In this document: in pieces, positions 24,507-32,430 of the stretch | Layout: each line of letters starts with the position of its first letter | Position numbering within the stretch: position 1 is the stretch's first letter | DNA from: Amycolatopsis circi | GTDB lineage: Bacteria > Actinomycetota > Actinomycetes > Mycobacteriales > Pseudonocardiaceae | Assembly (NCBI RefSeq): GCF_003385235.1 | Contig: NZ_PQIA01000037.1 | Coordinates: 1-62,798 of the forward strand | Length of the DNA: 62,798 bases | Direction: 5' to 3' | Position numbers and translations under genes: made by a program | The notes under the pieces: model-generated | The model's input: only the letters and a program-made list of their open reading frames with translations | The model's database searches: none | What the model was told of the DNA's origin: nothing

Positions 24507-24895
24507 TCGACCCTCCTCCGCCCAGCGGCCTCGGTATGCAGAGCCGTCACGGTGATGCTGACGCGGCTGACCGGCATCCCGGTCAATTCCTCGACGCGCC
24601 CGCGCACATGGCCGCGAACCCGTTCGGTCGTCGCGCCGACCGGGGCCGGGTACTCCAGCGAGATCCGCACGTCCAGCTCCACCTCGCCGCCCGCGATCCG
24701 GGCGGCCGTTTTCGCCGAGCGGTCCAGCGCTTCACCGCCGAGGCTGATCCCGAGCGTGCGCCCGGCGGCCCCGCCGACCCGGTCGATCTCGCTCGCCGCG
24801 TGGGCAGCCAGCCGCTCGACCGCGTGCTCGCTGATCGTCAGGCTCCCCCGCTCCTCCGCCGCGGTCCCGGCCGCGCGCTCCATCGCGACAGCCAC
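24503..24895 (-). CDS. Asp23/Gls24 family envelope stress protein
   Basis: A 130-residue Asp23/Gls24 domain protein. It contains L-T-I-S-E-H-A-V-E-R-L-A-A-H-A, a V-E-L-D-V-R-I-S-L-E-Y strand and V-E-E-L-T-G-M-P-V-S-R-V-S-I-T-V near the C-terminus, all typical. Such proteins form membrane-associated assemblies with AmaP and respond to cell-wall or alkaline stress. The GTG at 24895 lies 3 bp after the previous stop; an internal ATG at 24883 is an alternative. Confidence 0.88.
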   Translation of the reverse strand: MAVAMERAAGTAAEERGSLTISEHAVERLAAHAASEIDRVGGAAGRTLGISLGGEALDRSAKTAARIAGGEVELDVRISLEYPAPVGATTERVRGHVRGRVEELTGMPVSRVSITVTALHTEAAGRRRVE

Positions 24896-24898
24896 GGC

Positions 24899-25075
24899 TC
24901 ACCCCCGATCGCGGCCGGTGAGCTGCGAAAGGTCGAGCTTCCCGTCCAGCAGACGGCCGACCAGCAACCCGACCGCACCCAGCACAAGAACGAGAAGAAA
25001 CGCGCCGAACCCGCCGATCGCGGCGGCAAGGCCCAGCACGAGGCCGGTGATCAGTCCCAAAGCAGTCGCGTTCAC
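24899..25075 (-). CDS. small DUF2273-like membrane protein
   Basis: A 58-residue protein starting from GTG at 25075. It begins V-N-A-T-A-L-G-L-I-T-G-L-V-L-G-L-A and continues with a second hydrophobic segment F-L-L-V-L-V-L-G-A-V-G-L-L-V-G-R, ending in D-G-K-L-D-L. This double-glycine-rich helix pair with R-L-L-D-G-K at the end is the DUF2273 pattern found in Asp23/AmaP operons. It probably forms a small integral membrane component of the complex. The start overlaps the preceding gene's stop by 4 bp. Confidence 0.75.
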   Translation of the reverse strand: MNATALGLITGLVLGLAAAIGGFGAFLLVLVLGAVGLLVGRLLDGKLDLSQLTGRDRG

Positions 25076-25398
25076 GACACCGTCTCCTTCCGGTTTTCCG
25101 ACTTCTCCACACCGGCCCCGGACAGAACCGGTTCTTCGACATCGGCGACGACCACGTGCACCGGACGACCGGGCAACGCGACGGCCGCGCGCACCGCGGC
25201 CGCGACCTCGTCGACCGCGAACGGCATGCGGACCGCCACGCCGACGGTGACGTCTTCGTCAGTCACCCGCACTCCGGCGACCCGGCGGCCCGGACCGAGC
25301 GTGGCGATGCGGCCGAACCGGCCGCCGTGCACGTCGGCCACTTCCGGCAGTGCGCGCACGGCGGCGATGATCCGCTCCGCTTCGGCGAGCGGGCTCAC
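25072..25398 (-). CDS. Asp23-operon protein of unknown function
   Basis: A 108-residue soluble protein, start GTG at 25398, coupled at both ends by 4-bp overlaps. It shows an alternating alpha/beta pattern with V-A-G-V-R-V-T-D-E-D-V-T-V-G-V-A-V-R-M-P, reminiscent of one half of an Asp23 domain, and a charged C-terminus. I regard it as a divergent Asp23-like accessory protein; no enzymatic motif is visible. Confidence 0.7.
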   Translation of the reverse strand: MSPLAEAERIIAAVRALPEVADVHGGRFGRIATLGPGRRVAGVRVTDEDVTVGVAVRMPFAVDEVAAAVRAAVALPGRPVHVVVADVEEPVLSGAGVEKSENRKETVS

Positions 25399-25856
25399 TG
25401 CACCCGGCCGCTGTCGCCGGACGCGTCTTCCTCCTCGTCGGACGGCAGGTGCAGGTCGCCCACGTTGATGTTGACCTCCACCACCTCCAGCCCGGTCATC
25501 CCCTCCACCGCGCTGATCACGTTCCGCCGGATCGAGCGCGCCACCTCCGCGATCGCGACGCCGTACTCGACCACGATCTGCAGGTCCACCGCGGCCTGCT
25601 TCTCCCCCACCTCGACCGAAACTCCCTGTCCGGCCGACGCCGTCGCGCCCGGGATCCGTTCCCGCAGCGCCGAGAACGCCCGCGCCGCGCCGCCGCCCAG
25701 GTCGTAGACCCCGGGGATCTCCCGCGTCGCCAGGCCGGCGATCTTCTGCACCACCACGTCCGCGACGGTGGTCGTCCCCTGCGAACTGGTCAGCGGACCG
25801 GCGTTGACCTTCTCCATGTCCTGAGACTTGGCCGCCGCGTCAGTCGTCGAAGCCAT
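25395..25856 (-). CDS. Asp23/Gls24 family envelope stress protein (first gene of operon)
   Basis: A 153-residue Asp23 protein: V-V-Q-K-I-A-G-L-A-T-R-E-I-P-G-V-Y-D-L-G near residue 35, V-D-L-Q-I-V-V-E-Y-G-V-A-I-A in the middle, and V-E-V-N-I-N-V-G-D-L-H-L near the end. These are the strongest family signatures in the window. A clear GGAGGAGA-type ribosome site precedes the ATG. It leads a seven-ORF coupled operon ending with AmaP and is divergent from a CsbD gene, another stress protein. Confidence 0.93.
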   Translation of the reverse strand: MASTTDAAAKSQDMEKVNAGPLTSSQGTTTVADVVVQKIAGLATREIPGVYDLGGGAARAFSALRERIPGATASAGQGVSVEVGEKQAAVDLQIVVEYGVAIAEVARSIRRNVISAVEGMTGLEVVEVNINVGDLHLPSDEEEDASGDSGRVQ

Positions 25857-26044
25857 CGTTTCTCCTCCAGTCGGTTCCCGTTGTTCAGTTCATCGGTTCG
25901 ACTCGCCCGCCACGCAAAGCTCACTCCCCGAACGAGTGGTGACGATCACATCATCGGGTGAGTGACGATTCGGGATCCGCGTTGTCGTCAGCTCTGACGC
26001 ATTCCCGCGTTCGTTGTTCGGCAATGAAGGAGGAGACCGTGTCG

Positions 26045-26248
26045 ATGGGCGACAAGATCGGCGCCAAGGCAGACGACTTCGGCGGCAAGGCCAAGGAAGC
26101 CGCCGGTTCGCTGACTGGCGACGACAAGCTGGAGAACGAGGGCAAAGCCGATCAGGCGAAGGCCGGGATCAAGGAAGCCGCGGAGAACGTGAAAGACGCT
26201 CTCGGCGACGCCGCGGGCAAAGTCAAGAACGCACTGAAAAAAGACTGA
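26045..26248 (+). CDS. CsbD family stress protein
   Basis: A 67-residue, very charged, helical protein: M-G-D-K-I-G-A-K-A-D-D-F-G-G-K-A-K-E-A-A-G-S-L then repeats of K-A-D-Q-A-K and a Lys-rich end. This is the CsbD pattern, a general stress protein with no known activity. AAGGAGGAG at 26027 could serve the ATG at 26045 or a GTG at 26039. The 188-bp gap to the Asp23 operon shows no obvious sigma-B-type promoter by eye. A strong terminator follows. Confidence 0.88.
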   Translation: MGDKIGAKADDFGGKAKEAAGSLTGDDKLENEGKADQAKAGIKEAAENVKDALGDAAGKVKNALKKD

Positions 26249-26263
26249 CCTTTTTCGCACGGA

Positions 26264-26302
26264 GAACGCGGGGCCCCGGCACAACAGCGGGGCCCCGCGT
26301 TC
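26264..26302. terminator. bidirectional terminator after CsbD
   Basis: Perfect 14-bp arms GAACGCGGGGCCCC (26264-26277) and GGGGCCCCGCGTTC (26289-26302) with an 11-base loop, followed by GCTTTT and preceded by TTTTT. It separates the CsbD gene from the convergent lipoprotein hydrolase gene. Confidence 0.88.
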
Positions 26303-26307
26303 GCTTT

Positions 26308-27180
26308 TCAGTGCACCTGTTTCAGCAGCTTCTCGACCGCGGCGACGACCACGTCCGGACGATCGAGCGGAACGTCGTGGGAACTGCGCTCAGCGGTGAC
26401 CAGGCTCCGGTTCGGCGCGGCGTGTGCGAAGTCTTTCTGGGCCTGCCGCCACAACTGCGCGTCCTCGGGAGTCGGAAACGGCGTTTCGGCGGACACGATG
26501 ACGGCCGCGGGAATGCCGGACGGCCAGGTCAGCTTGTGGTACGCCGCGTGCACCGGTCCGTAGCCGTCCGCCTGGCCGAGAAGCTGGCGCGTCTGCCGGG
26601 TGGACGGCGCTTTCTTGAGGTCTTCGACCTGCTTTTCGTTCAACGCCACCAGCTTCGCGGTCTCGCTTGGAGTGAAGAACTGCGGCAGATTGGCATCCAC
26701 GAGCACCGCCCCCGCCACGCGCTCCGGGTGGCTCCGGGCAAAGGAGAAAGCGACTTCACCGGCCAGTGAATGCGACACCAGGATCACGCGATCGGCGACA
26801 CCTAACCGCGTGAGCCCGGCGGCAAGATCGGCGGCGGCGTTGTCGGCCCGCCACGGGCCGGGCGATTCGTCGCTTTTGCCTTCTCCTGCCCGGTCGTAGG
26901 CGATGACCTCGGATCCGGTCCTCGCCGCGAGTTCCGGGGCGACCTTGCTCCATTCCGACGAATTCATTCCGCCGCCTGCGTCGAGCACCAGCGCGGGCAA
27001 CCGGCCCGGCGTAACGGAAAACGCCATGGTGCGGCCGTTTACTGGCACGAGGTGCAACGAAGCCGACGAAGGACCAGCATCGGCGTTGCACGACGCCAGC
27101 CCGCCCACCGCGACCACCGCAGCCGCCAGGGCGACCAGAGGCCGACGCGATCTCCCCCGCCGGACACCAGAATCAGTCAC
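26308..27180 (-). CDS. alpha/beta hydrolase lipoprotein
   Basis: A 290-residue secreted alpha/beta hydrolase. The leader starts V-T-D-S-G-V-R-R-G-R-S-R-R and ends at a lipobox G-G-L-A-S-C, so it is probably a lipoprotein. The nucleophile elbow is S-H-S-L-A-G-E near residue 136, and the C-terminal His is in E-R-S-S-H-D-V-P. Family: small esterases/lipases/haloperoxidase-like hydrolases. I chose the GTG at 27180, which has GGAGGGGG upstream; an earlier in-frame ATG lacks one. A small TGTCC/GGACA inverted repeat at 27218-27232 lies in its promoter region. Confidence 0.85.
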   Translation of the reverse strand: MTDSGVRRGRSRRPLVALAAAVVAVGGLASCNADAGPSSASLHLVPVNGRTMAFSVTPGRLPALVLDAGGGMNSSEWSKVAPELAARTGSEVIAYDRAGEGKSDESPGPWRADNAAADLAAGLTRLGVADRVILVSHSLAGEVAFSFARSHPERVAGAVLVDANLPQFFTPSETAKLVALNEKQVEDLKKAPSTRQTRQLLGQADGYGPVHAAYHKLTWPSGIPAAVIVSAETPFPTPEDAQLWRQAQKDFAHAAPNRSLVTAERSSHDVPLDRPDVVVAAVEKLLKQVH

Positions 27181-27330
27181 CGAATCCCCCTCCGCGTACC
27201 AGGAACAGCGCTCCAACTGTCCTTTATGGACAACAGAGCCCGATTAACCCCAGCATCGAGGACAACCCGGCCGGGAGCGATACCGCTGGCTGCCCAAACG
27301 CGGTAGGGACAACCCCACCAAGCGACTCCC

Positions 27331-28734
27331 TCAGGACTGCTTTCCGCGGGAATCCCCCAGGGACATAGAACTTTCTCCGGCCGCGGCTCGCCGTTCGGCC
27401 AGGTCTTTCTCCACTGTCGGGTAGATCCGCTCCAGCCGGTAAGCCCAGAACAGAACGATCAACAACACGAACAACACCGTCGGCACGTAAACGAACAGCG
27501 CGTTGATCGCGGCCAGCGCCGAATCCGGCTGGGTGTGGTTCAAGCCGTTGTAGCCCGCCGCGCCCATGACCCAGCCGAGCACCGCCGCGCCCAGGCCGTA
27601 GCCGAGCTTCTGGCCCATGCTGCCCGCGCTGTACAGCACGCCCTCCAAACGGCGTCCGTTCTTCCATTCGCCGTACTCGATGGTGTCGGGGAGCATGCCC
27701 CAGATCGCGCCGAAGATCGGGATCCGCCCGATGCCGCGGAGGATCGAGCCGGTGACCGCCAGCGTCATGTCCGTCGGGTCGATCGCGATGACCAGCGAGC
27801 CCGCGACGAAGATCGCCGCGCCGACGATCATCGGCCCGATTTTGCCGAACCGATGGTAGACCGGCTGCATGAACAGCATTCCGAGCAACGCCGGAATGTA
27901 GAGCATGAACGACATCAGCGCGGCGAATCCGGCATTGCCCAGGAAGTACTGGGCGAAGTAGGCGGTCGCGCCGGTGTAAAGCGATTCCGCGATGCTGAAC
28001 ACGATGAAGATCGCGAACAGCAGCAGCCAATAACGGTTCTTCGCCGCGAGCTTGAGCGATTCGGCGATCCCCGGCTGGTCCTTGGGCGGCGCGGTGTCGA
28101 CGATGCGTTCCCGCGTATTGCGGAAGGTGACGAAGAACAGCACCGCCGCGAGAGCGCCGAAGAGGCAGAACGTGATGATCCACGCCCGCTGGTCGTCGCC
28201 GAGCGCGCTCACCAAAGGCAGGGTGAGGACGGTGACGACCAGCGAGCCGAGGGTGGCGCCGAACATCCGGGTGACGTTCAGCCGGGAGCGTTCGGTGAAG
28301 TCCCGCGTCATCCGGGTGTTCAGCGTTCCGTACGGGATCACCGCCGCGCTGAGGGCGATGTTCATCAGCGCGTAGGTGACCGCGATGTACACCAGCGTCG
28401 GCGTCGGTTCCATGCCGGGCACGGCGAACACCAGGATCAGCGCGATGGCGAACGGCGCGGCCGCCCACAGGACCCAGGGACGCGCCTTGCCCCAGCGGGT
28501 CGAGGTCCGGTCGACGATCGCGCCCATCCCGACGTCGACCACGCCGTCGAACAGCCGCGCGACGAGCACGATCGTGCCGACCGCCGACGCCGCCGCCCCG
28601 ATCACGTTGGTGTAGAAGAAAACCACGTAGGTGGCCAGTGCGCCCCAGGCGATGTTCGTGGCCAGATCACCGCCTCCGAAGGAGAGACGTTCCTTCCAGT
28701 TCACCGTGGCGAATTCGTCGCTGCATGCGCTCAT
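27331..28734 (-). CDS. GPH-family cation symporter (MFS, MelB-like)
   Basis: A 467-residue transporter with 12 predicted membrane helices. The glycoside-pentoside-hexuronide signature is clear near residues 62-90: R-L-F-D-G-V-V-D-V-G-M-G-A-I-V-D-R-T then R-W-G-K-A-R-P-W. Such proteins import sugars or nucleosides with Na+ or H+. It is the last gene of a leftward operon led by a GntR regulator, with PfkB kinase and ADP-ribosylglycohydrolase genes between, so the substrate is probably a ribosyl compound. Substrate inference rests on context. Confidence 0.88.
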   Translation of the reverse strand: MSACSDEFATVNWKERLSFGGGDLATNIAWGALATYVVFFYTNVIGAAASAVGTIVLVARLFDGVVDVGMGAIVDRTSTRWGKARPWVLWAAAPFAIALILVFAVPGMEPTPTLVYIAVTYALMNIALSAAVIPYGTLNTRMTRDFTERSRLNVTRMFGATLGSLVVTVLTLPLVSALGDDQRAWIITFCLFGALAAVLFFVTFRNTRERIVDTAPPKDQPGIAESLKLAAKNRYWLLLFAIFIVFSIAESLYTGATAYFAQYFLGNAGFAALMSFMLYIPALLGMLFMQPVYHRFGKIGPMIVGAAIFVAGSLVIAIDPTDMTLAVTGSILRGIGRIPIFGAIWGMLPDTIEYGEWKNGRRLEGVLYSAGSMGQKLGYGLGAAVLGWVMGAAGYNGLNHTQPDSALAAINALFVYVPTVLFVLLIVLFWAYRLERIYPTVEKDLAERRAAAGESSMSLGDSRGKQS

Positions 28735-28772
28735 CGTCGAGCGTCCCTTCGGATCGGGGCGGGGAGAGGGGA

Positions 28773-29804
28773 TCAGTGCTGAGCGGCGGCCAGGAGTTCG
28801 TCGGCGAGCGCAGCAAGATCGAGGTCGTTCGCGCGCTCCACTTCGGCGACGGCGTCCGGGTCGATCGCCTCGATCCCCCGGTAGGCGCCGGCGATCGCGG
28901 CCGCCATGCAGCCGATGGTGTCGCTGTCACCGCCCGCGTTGGCCGCGAGCCGCGCGACGCGGATCGGATCTCCGCCTGCGGCAACGAAGAACCCGAGCGC
29001 GGCCGGCACCGCTTCCGCGGCGGGCAGGCCGACGCCGATCTCTCCAGCGATCAGGTCGATCGCGTGCTCGTCGTCGCGGGCCGTGATCGCCAGGGCCACC
29101 GCGCGCTCGATCCGCCGTTCGACCGATGCGCCGGGCACGTCACGGCCTTCGGTCCGGCCGAGTTCCGCACCGGCTCGCGCGCCGTCGACGGCCGCGCGGA
29201 CGATGTCGACGATCTCCGCACCAGGAGTGCAAGCCCGCGCAACGGCTGCCGCGATGGCCGCGGCTCCCGCGACGCCGGGCGGCGTGTTGTGGCTGGGCAC
29301 GCAGGTGGTGAACGCGGTCCGGACAGCCGCTTCCGGGTCGCCGTGGTGGAACAGCCCGACCGGCCCGACCCGCATCGCGGCGCCGTTGCTGGCGCCCTGG
29401 GTCATGATCGTCCCGGTCCGGCCGACCTCGCGGGGGTCCTCGCCGCGTTCCAGCCGGGCGATGGCCTCGCGGGTGGTCGGCCCGGCGAAGTGCGGGAAGT
29501 AGTTCTCGTTCTTGGACCACTCGATCAGCAGCTTCGCCATGTCGTCCGGGCTCAGCGCTGCTCCGGTACGGGCGAGCAGCCGGGTCAGCAGGATCATCTG
29601 GCTGGAGTCGTCGGTGATCTGCGCGGCGGCGCGGCCCTTGGCGTAGGGCGCGCCGGGAAGCGGGGCGTGGAATTCGGTGACATAGCCGCCGAACGCGGCG
29701 CGGATCTGGTCCCGGCTCAGTTCCTCGGTCGGCGCGCCGAGCGCGTCGGCCAAGCAGGCCGCGGCGAGACTGCCATGGATCTTGGAACGCAGCACAGAAT
29801 TCAA
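28773..29804 (-). CDS. ADP-ribosylglycohydrolase (DraG) family protein
   Basis: A 343-residue DraG/ARH fold protein. Metal-binding Asp motifs are visible: T-D-D-S-S-Q-M near residue 64 and G-G-D-S-D-T-I-G-C near residue 300, both used for the two Mg2+ ions. The family cleaves N- or O-linked ribosides, usually ADP-ribose from proteins, but many members act on small ribosides. Its operon with a sugar kinase and a symporter argues for a catabolic small-molecule role. It follows the kinase gene after 4 bp. Confidence 0.88.
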   Translation of the reverse strand: MNSVLRSKIHGSLAAACLADALGAPTEELSRDQIRAAFGGYVTEFHAPLPGAPYAKGRAAAQITDDSSQMILLTRLLARTGAALSPDDMAKLLIEWSKNENYFPHFAGPTTREAIARLERGEDPREVGRTGTIMTQGASNGAAMRVGPVGLFHHGDPEAAVRTAFTTCVPSHNTPPGVAGAAAIAAAVARACTPGAEIVDIVRAAVDGARAGAELGRTEGRDVPGASVERRIERAVALAITARDDEHAIDLIAGEIGVGLPAAEAVPAALGFFVAAGGDPIRVARLAANAGGDSDTIGCMAAAIAGAYRGIEAIDPDAVAEVERANDLDLAALADELLAAAQH

Positions 29805-29808
29805 CTCG

Positions 29809-30744
29809 TTACCTCTCAGTCGTGATGGTGATCAGGTCGTCTGGCCGCTCGCCGCGCTGCGAGCCGGACAGATAGGTGCGGCCGCCGACGGCGGTGACGC
29901 AACGGGTCGCCTGAGCCACGGCTCGGCGAAGGCTCTCGCTTACCTCAGCCCCCGCCAGCAGCGCGCCCAGGAACGCTCCGGCCAGCGCGTCACCGGCGCC
30001 GGTCGTGTCGACAGCGGTCACTGCGCCGCGCAATCGCGCGCGATGCACGACGCCGTCGCGGTCCAAAGTGGACGCTCCGTGCGCGCCTTCGCTGAGGACA
30101 ACGAGTTCCGCGCCGAGTTCGATCAGCCGTCGGGCAGCGTCGCGCGGAGTGGCGGCGAGTTTGCTCGCCGAGGCGGCGTTGAGGAACACGATGTCGCTGA
30201 GCCCGAGCAGCCGCGTGAACTCCGGCTGGTCCGCTTCGAACGCGTCCGGTTCGAGGTCGACCGCGACCCGCGCTCCGCGTTCGCGGGCGAGTTCGGCGAC
30301 GGCCGACGCCCACTCGAGATCGTCGGCCAGCGGCGCGACGAGGTCCGCGCCCGCCAGGGCCGAGGCGTCGATCTCCTCGATCGCCGGGATCTTGATGCCG
30401 GTGTCGGCGCCGGTCAGCGCCTTCTCCCCGCTCGCGTCCAGCTGGACGAAGCACATCCAGGTCGGATGTTCGAGGTCGCGCAGTGAATGCTCAAGCGATA
30501 CCCCGAGCCTGGTCAGCTCGGCCAGCGCGACGTCGGTGTCCGGCCCGGCCCCGGTCTTCGTGATCAGGTCGACCGCGATGCCGTGCTGCGCGGCCGCGGC
30601 GGCGAGGTTGGCGCTCATCCCGCCGCCGTAGACGCCGGAGAGGGAGCCGATGGCCTTGTTGTCGTTGCCCGCGATGTGCGGGACCTGGACGAAGTAGTCG
30701 ATGCTCGCGTCCCCGACGACGACGAGCCGCGGCACGGTGCTCAT
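29809..30744 (-). CDS. PfkB family carbohydrate/nucleoside kinase
   Basis: A 311-residue ribokinase-family protein. The N-terminal G-G-G-M-S-A-N-L-A-A-A-A motif (near residue 41) and the C-terminal D-T-T-G-A-G-D-A-L-A-G-A-F (catalytic Asp near residue 252) are intact. It would phosphorylate a sugar such as ribose, or a nucleoside, released by the neighbouring glycohydrolase. The start ATG is 2 bp after the GntR stop, so the three are cotranscribed. Confidence 0.9.
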   Translation of the reverse strand: MSTVPRLVVVGDASIDYFVQVPHIAGNDNKAIGSLSGVYGGGMSANLAAAAAQHGIAVDLITKTGAGPDTDVALAELTRLGVSLEHSLRDLEHPTWMCFVQLDASGEKALTGADTGIKIPAIEEIDASALAGADLVAPLADDLEWASAVAELARERGARVAVDLEPDAFEADQPEFTRLLGLSDIVFLNAASASKLAATPRDAARRLIELGAELVVLSEGAHGASTLDRDGVVHRARLRGAVTAVDTTGAGDALAGAFLGALLAGAEVSESLRRAVAQATRCVTAVGGRTYLSGSQRGERPDDLITITTER

Positions 30745-30746
30745 GC

Positions 30747-31466
30747 TCAGCGCTCGCTTCTGAGGTCGATGTCGAGGTGGTACCGATCGCCGCGCAGGAT
30801 GTAGCGGGTGAACTCCACCGGACGCTGATCCGCGCCGAACGACGTACGCTCGCGCAGCATGGCCGCGACACCGGGTTCGACCTGGAGCCGTTCGGCCTCC
30901 GCCTCGGACAGGTTCACCGCGCTGACCCGCTCCCGCGCGTGGGTGGGCTGCGCGTCGCGGCCGGAAAGGAAGGCGTACAGCGAATCCCCGGTGAACTCGG
31001 CGAAGTCGATTCCGGGCTGTTGCACGAGATAGTGGTCGAGGAAGACGAACGGATCGTCGCCGATCCAGTAGCGCCGCTCGATGTGGCTCACGGTCTCGCC
31101 GGGTTCGAGGTCGAGCGCCTTGGCGACCGCGGCGTCGGCGGCTTCCTCGACGTTGCTGAGCAATTCCGGCCGGATCGCGAAGCCGCGCTGCCGGAGTTCG
31201 CGCCCCAGCCCGAGCATCGGGCTCATCGCCCGGATCTCGTTCGACGCGACGATGCTGCCCCGGCCGTGAAAGCGCTCCACGAGGCCGAGCCGCTGCAACT
31301 CCTGGAAGGCGCGCCGCACGGAGGTCTGGGACACGCCGTACTGCGCCCGGAGCTGGCTCTCGGACGGGAGCCAGTCCCCCGGCTTCAGCTTCCCGCTCAG
31401 GATGTCGCGCTGGATCTCGCTCTGGATCGTGCGATAGAGCGGCGCACGGCTGGGTCGACCGGTCAT
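30747..31466 (-). CDS. GntR family regulator (UTRA/HutC type)
   Basis: A 239-residue GntR regulator. The winged HTH (about 8-75) has L-Y-R-T-I-Q-S-E-I and L-P-S-E-S-Q-L-R-A-Q-Y-G-V-S-Q-T-S-V-R-R-A; the UTRA ligand domain (about 95-235) contains E-R-R-Y-W and P-V-E-F-T-R-Y-I-L-R-G-D-R-Y. It leads the kinase-glycohydrolase-symporter operon and probably represses it. No ribosome binding site precedes the ATG; a perfect operator-like palindrome begins 4 bp upstream and a TACACT -10-like box lies inside it, suggesting a leaderless, autoregulated mRNA. Confidence 0.9.
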   Translation of the reverse strand: MTGRPSRAPLYRTIQSEIQRDILSGKLKPGDWLPSESQLRAQYGVSQTSVRRAFQELQRLGLVERFHGRGSIVASNEIRAMSPMLGLGRELRQRGFAIRPELLSNVEEAADAAVAKALDLEPGETVSHIERRYWIGDDPFVFLDHYLVQQPGIDFAEFTGDSLYAFLSGRDAQPTHARERVSAVNLSEAEAERLQVEPGVAAMLRERTSFGADQRPVEFTRYILRGDRYHLDIDLRSER

Positions 31467-31469
31467 GGA

Positions 31470-31485
31470 ACTTAGTGTACTAAGT
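31470..31485. promoter_or_regulatory. GntR operator overlapping the -10 region
   Basis: ACTTAGTGTACTAAGT has perfect 7-bp arms around GT. On the minus strand it contains TACACT (31479-31474), positioned to give a transcript starting about at the ATG of the GntR gene. Binding here would block transcription directly. Confidence 0.78.
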
Positions 31486-31546
31486 GTGTCAACTAGCTGC
31501 CAGCCGCTTCGACCTCCCCCGGCACCAGCCACGCCGCCTCAGCTCG

Positions 31547-31605
31547 AGGTCCGTGAAGGGCTCCTTGAGGGAATCAGATTCCCTCAAGGAGCCCTTCACG
31601 GACCT
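31547..31605. repeat. 59-bp perfect palindrome
   Basis: Two 29-bp perfectly complementary arms (31547-31575 and 31577-31605) flank a single A at 31576. The arms begin AGGTCCGTGAAGGGCTCC and contain CTTGAGGGAATC next to the centre. I associate this type of sequence with repeated intergenic elements in Amycolatopsis genomes, from memory. It lies between the divergent GntR and XRE genes and could form a cruciform or act as a terminator for read-through. The rest of the 334-bp gap shows no gene. Confidence 0.85.
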
Positions 31606-31787
31606 TTGCGCAAGCGGAGAGCCGCGTCGTCCCAGCCGATGCTCCACGCCGCTCTCGGACGATCGGCGCCGAGATCTCCGAAGCTGTGCACGGCCGCGGC
31701 CACCGCGTCGGCCCCTCAGCCGCACTTTTTCCTTGCACATTCCCGACCTGACACCCGAGAGTCCACTTCGGAGCACCCCGGCTCCGG

Positions 31788-31793
31788 TATAGT
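31788..31793 (+). promoter_or_regulatory. probable -10 box of the XRE-cupin gene
   Basis: TATAGT ends 7 bp before the ATG at 31801, the spacing expected if transcription starts at the initiation codon. No ribosome binding site is seen, so a leaderless mRNA is likely. The -35 region is weak. Confidence 0.55.
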
Positions 31794-31800
31794 CGGGCCA

Positions 31801-32385
31801 ATGCGAAACCCTCCCTCCCCCGATTCCGGATCCGCGCCGGATCCGGCGCAGGTGCTCGGGGCGCGGGTGCGCGAATTGCGGCGCGGGCGCGGGTTGACAC
31901 TCAAGCAGGTCGGCGAGGTTTCCCGCCTGTCGCATGCTTTTCTCAGCCAGTTCGAGCGCGGGCTGGCCGCCGCGAGCGTGAGCACCTTGCAGCGCATCGC
32001 GGTCGCGCTGGACACCACGGTGTCGGCCCTTCTCGCCGGACCCGCGGAGCAGGGCGTGGGATTGCTGCGCGCCGACGAGGGAATGGTGATGCCCGGGGCC
32101 GAAATCCCGACCGGTTCCACGGCTCGGGCGCTGTCGCGGGCGGGTTTTCCGGTGCAGCCCATCGAATACACCGGCGGCCCGGCGGAGTTCGGCGAGTATT
32201 TCGAGCACGTCGGGCAGGAGATGCTGTACGTCGTCACCGGGCGGATCGAGCTGGATTTCGCCGACGGGCGGCGCGAGCAGCTGGGCGAGGCCGACGTGGC
32301 GACCTATCCGGGGTCGCGGCCGCACCGCTGGCGCAGGCTGGGCGACGAACCGGTCCGGGTGCTGCTGATCAACGCCGGGGAATGA
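31801..32385 (+). CDS. XRE family regulator with C-terminal cupin domain
   Basis: A 194-residue regulator. The HTH (about 18-75) reads L-G-A-R-V-R-E-L-R-R-G-R-G-L-T-L-K-Q-V and S-H-A-F-L-S-Q-F-E-R-G. The C-terminal cupin sensor (about 120-190) has H-V-G-Q-E-M-L-Y-V-V-T-G-R-I-E and Y-P-G-S-R-P-H-R-W, with possible metal-binding His and Glu. Such regulators often control catabolism of small nitrogen compounds. It is convergent with the LLM monooxygenase gene of the neighbouring catabolic locus and may regulate it. Confidence 0.9.
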   Translation: MRNPPSPDSGSAPDPAQVLGARVRELRRGRGLTLKQVGEVSRLSHAFLSQFERGLAAASVSTLQRIAVALDTTVSALLAGPAEQGVGLLRADEGMVMPGAEIPTGSTARALSRAGFPVQPIEYTGGPAEFGEYFEHVGQEMLYVVTGRIELDFADGRREQLGEADVATYPGSRPHRWRRLGDEPVRVLLINAGE

Positions 32386-32388
32386 CGA

Positions 32389-32422
32389 CGGACCGCGCGG
32401 CCCGGGAGAGCCGCGCGGTCCG
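32389..32422. terminator. bidirectional terminator between XRE and LLM genes
   Basis: Perfect 13-bp arms CGGACCGCGCGGC (32389-32401) and GCCGCGCGGTCCG (32410-32422) with an 8-base loop, placed between the two convergent stop codons. Confidence 0.85.
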
Positions 32423-32430
32423 GAAGCGGC

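Noticed and set aside
27218..27232. TGTCC/GGACA inverted repeat as a firm operator of the lipoprotein hydrolase
   Set aside because: Arms of only 5 bp and no adjacent regulator gene; mentioned only as a minor observation.
31547..31605. CRISPR repeat or IS terminal repeat
   Set aside because: A single palindromic copy with no spaced repeats, no cas genes and no transposase nearby.
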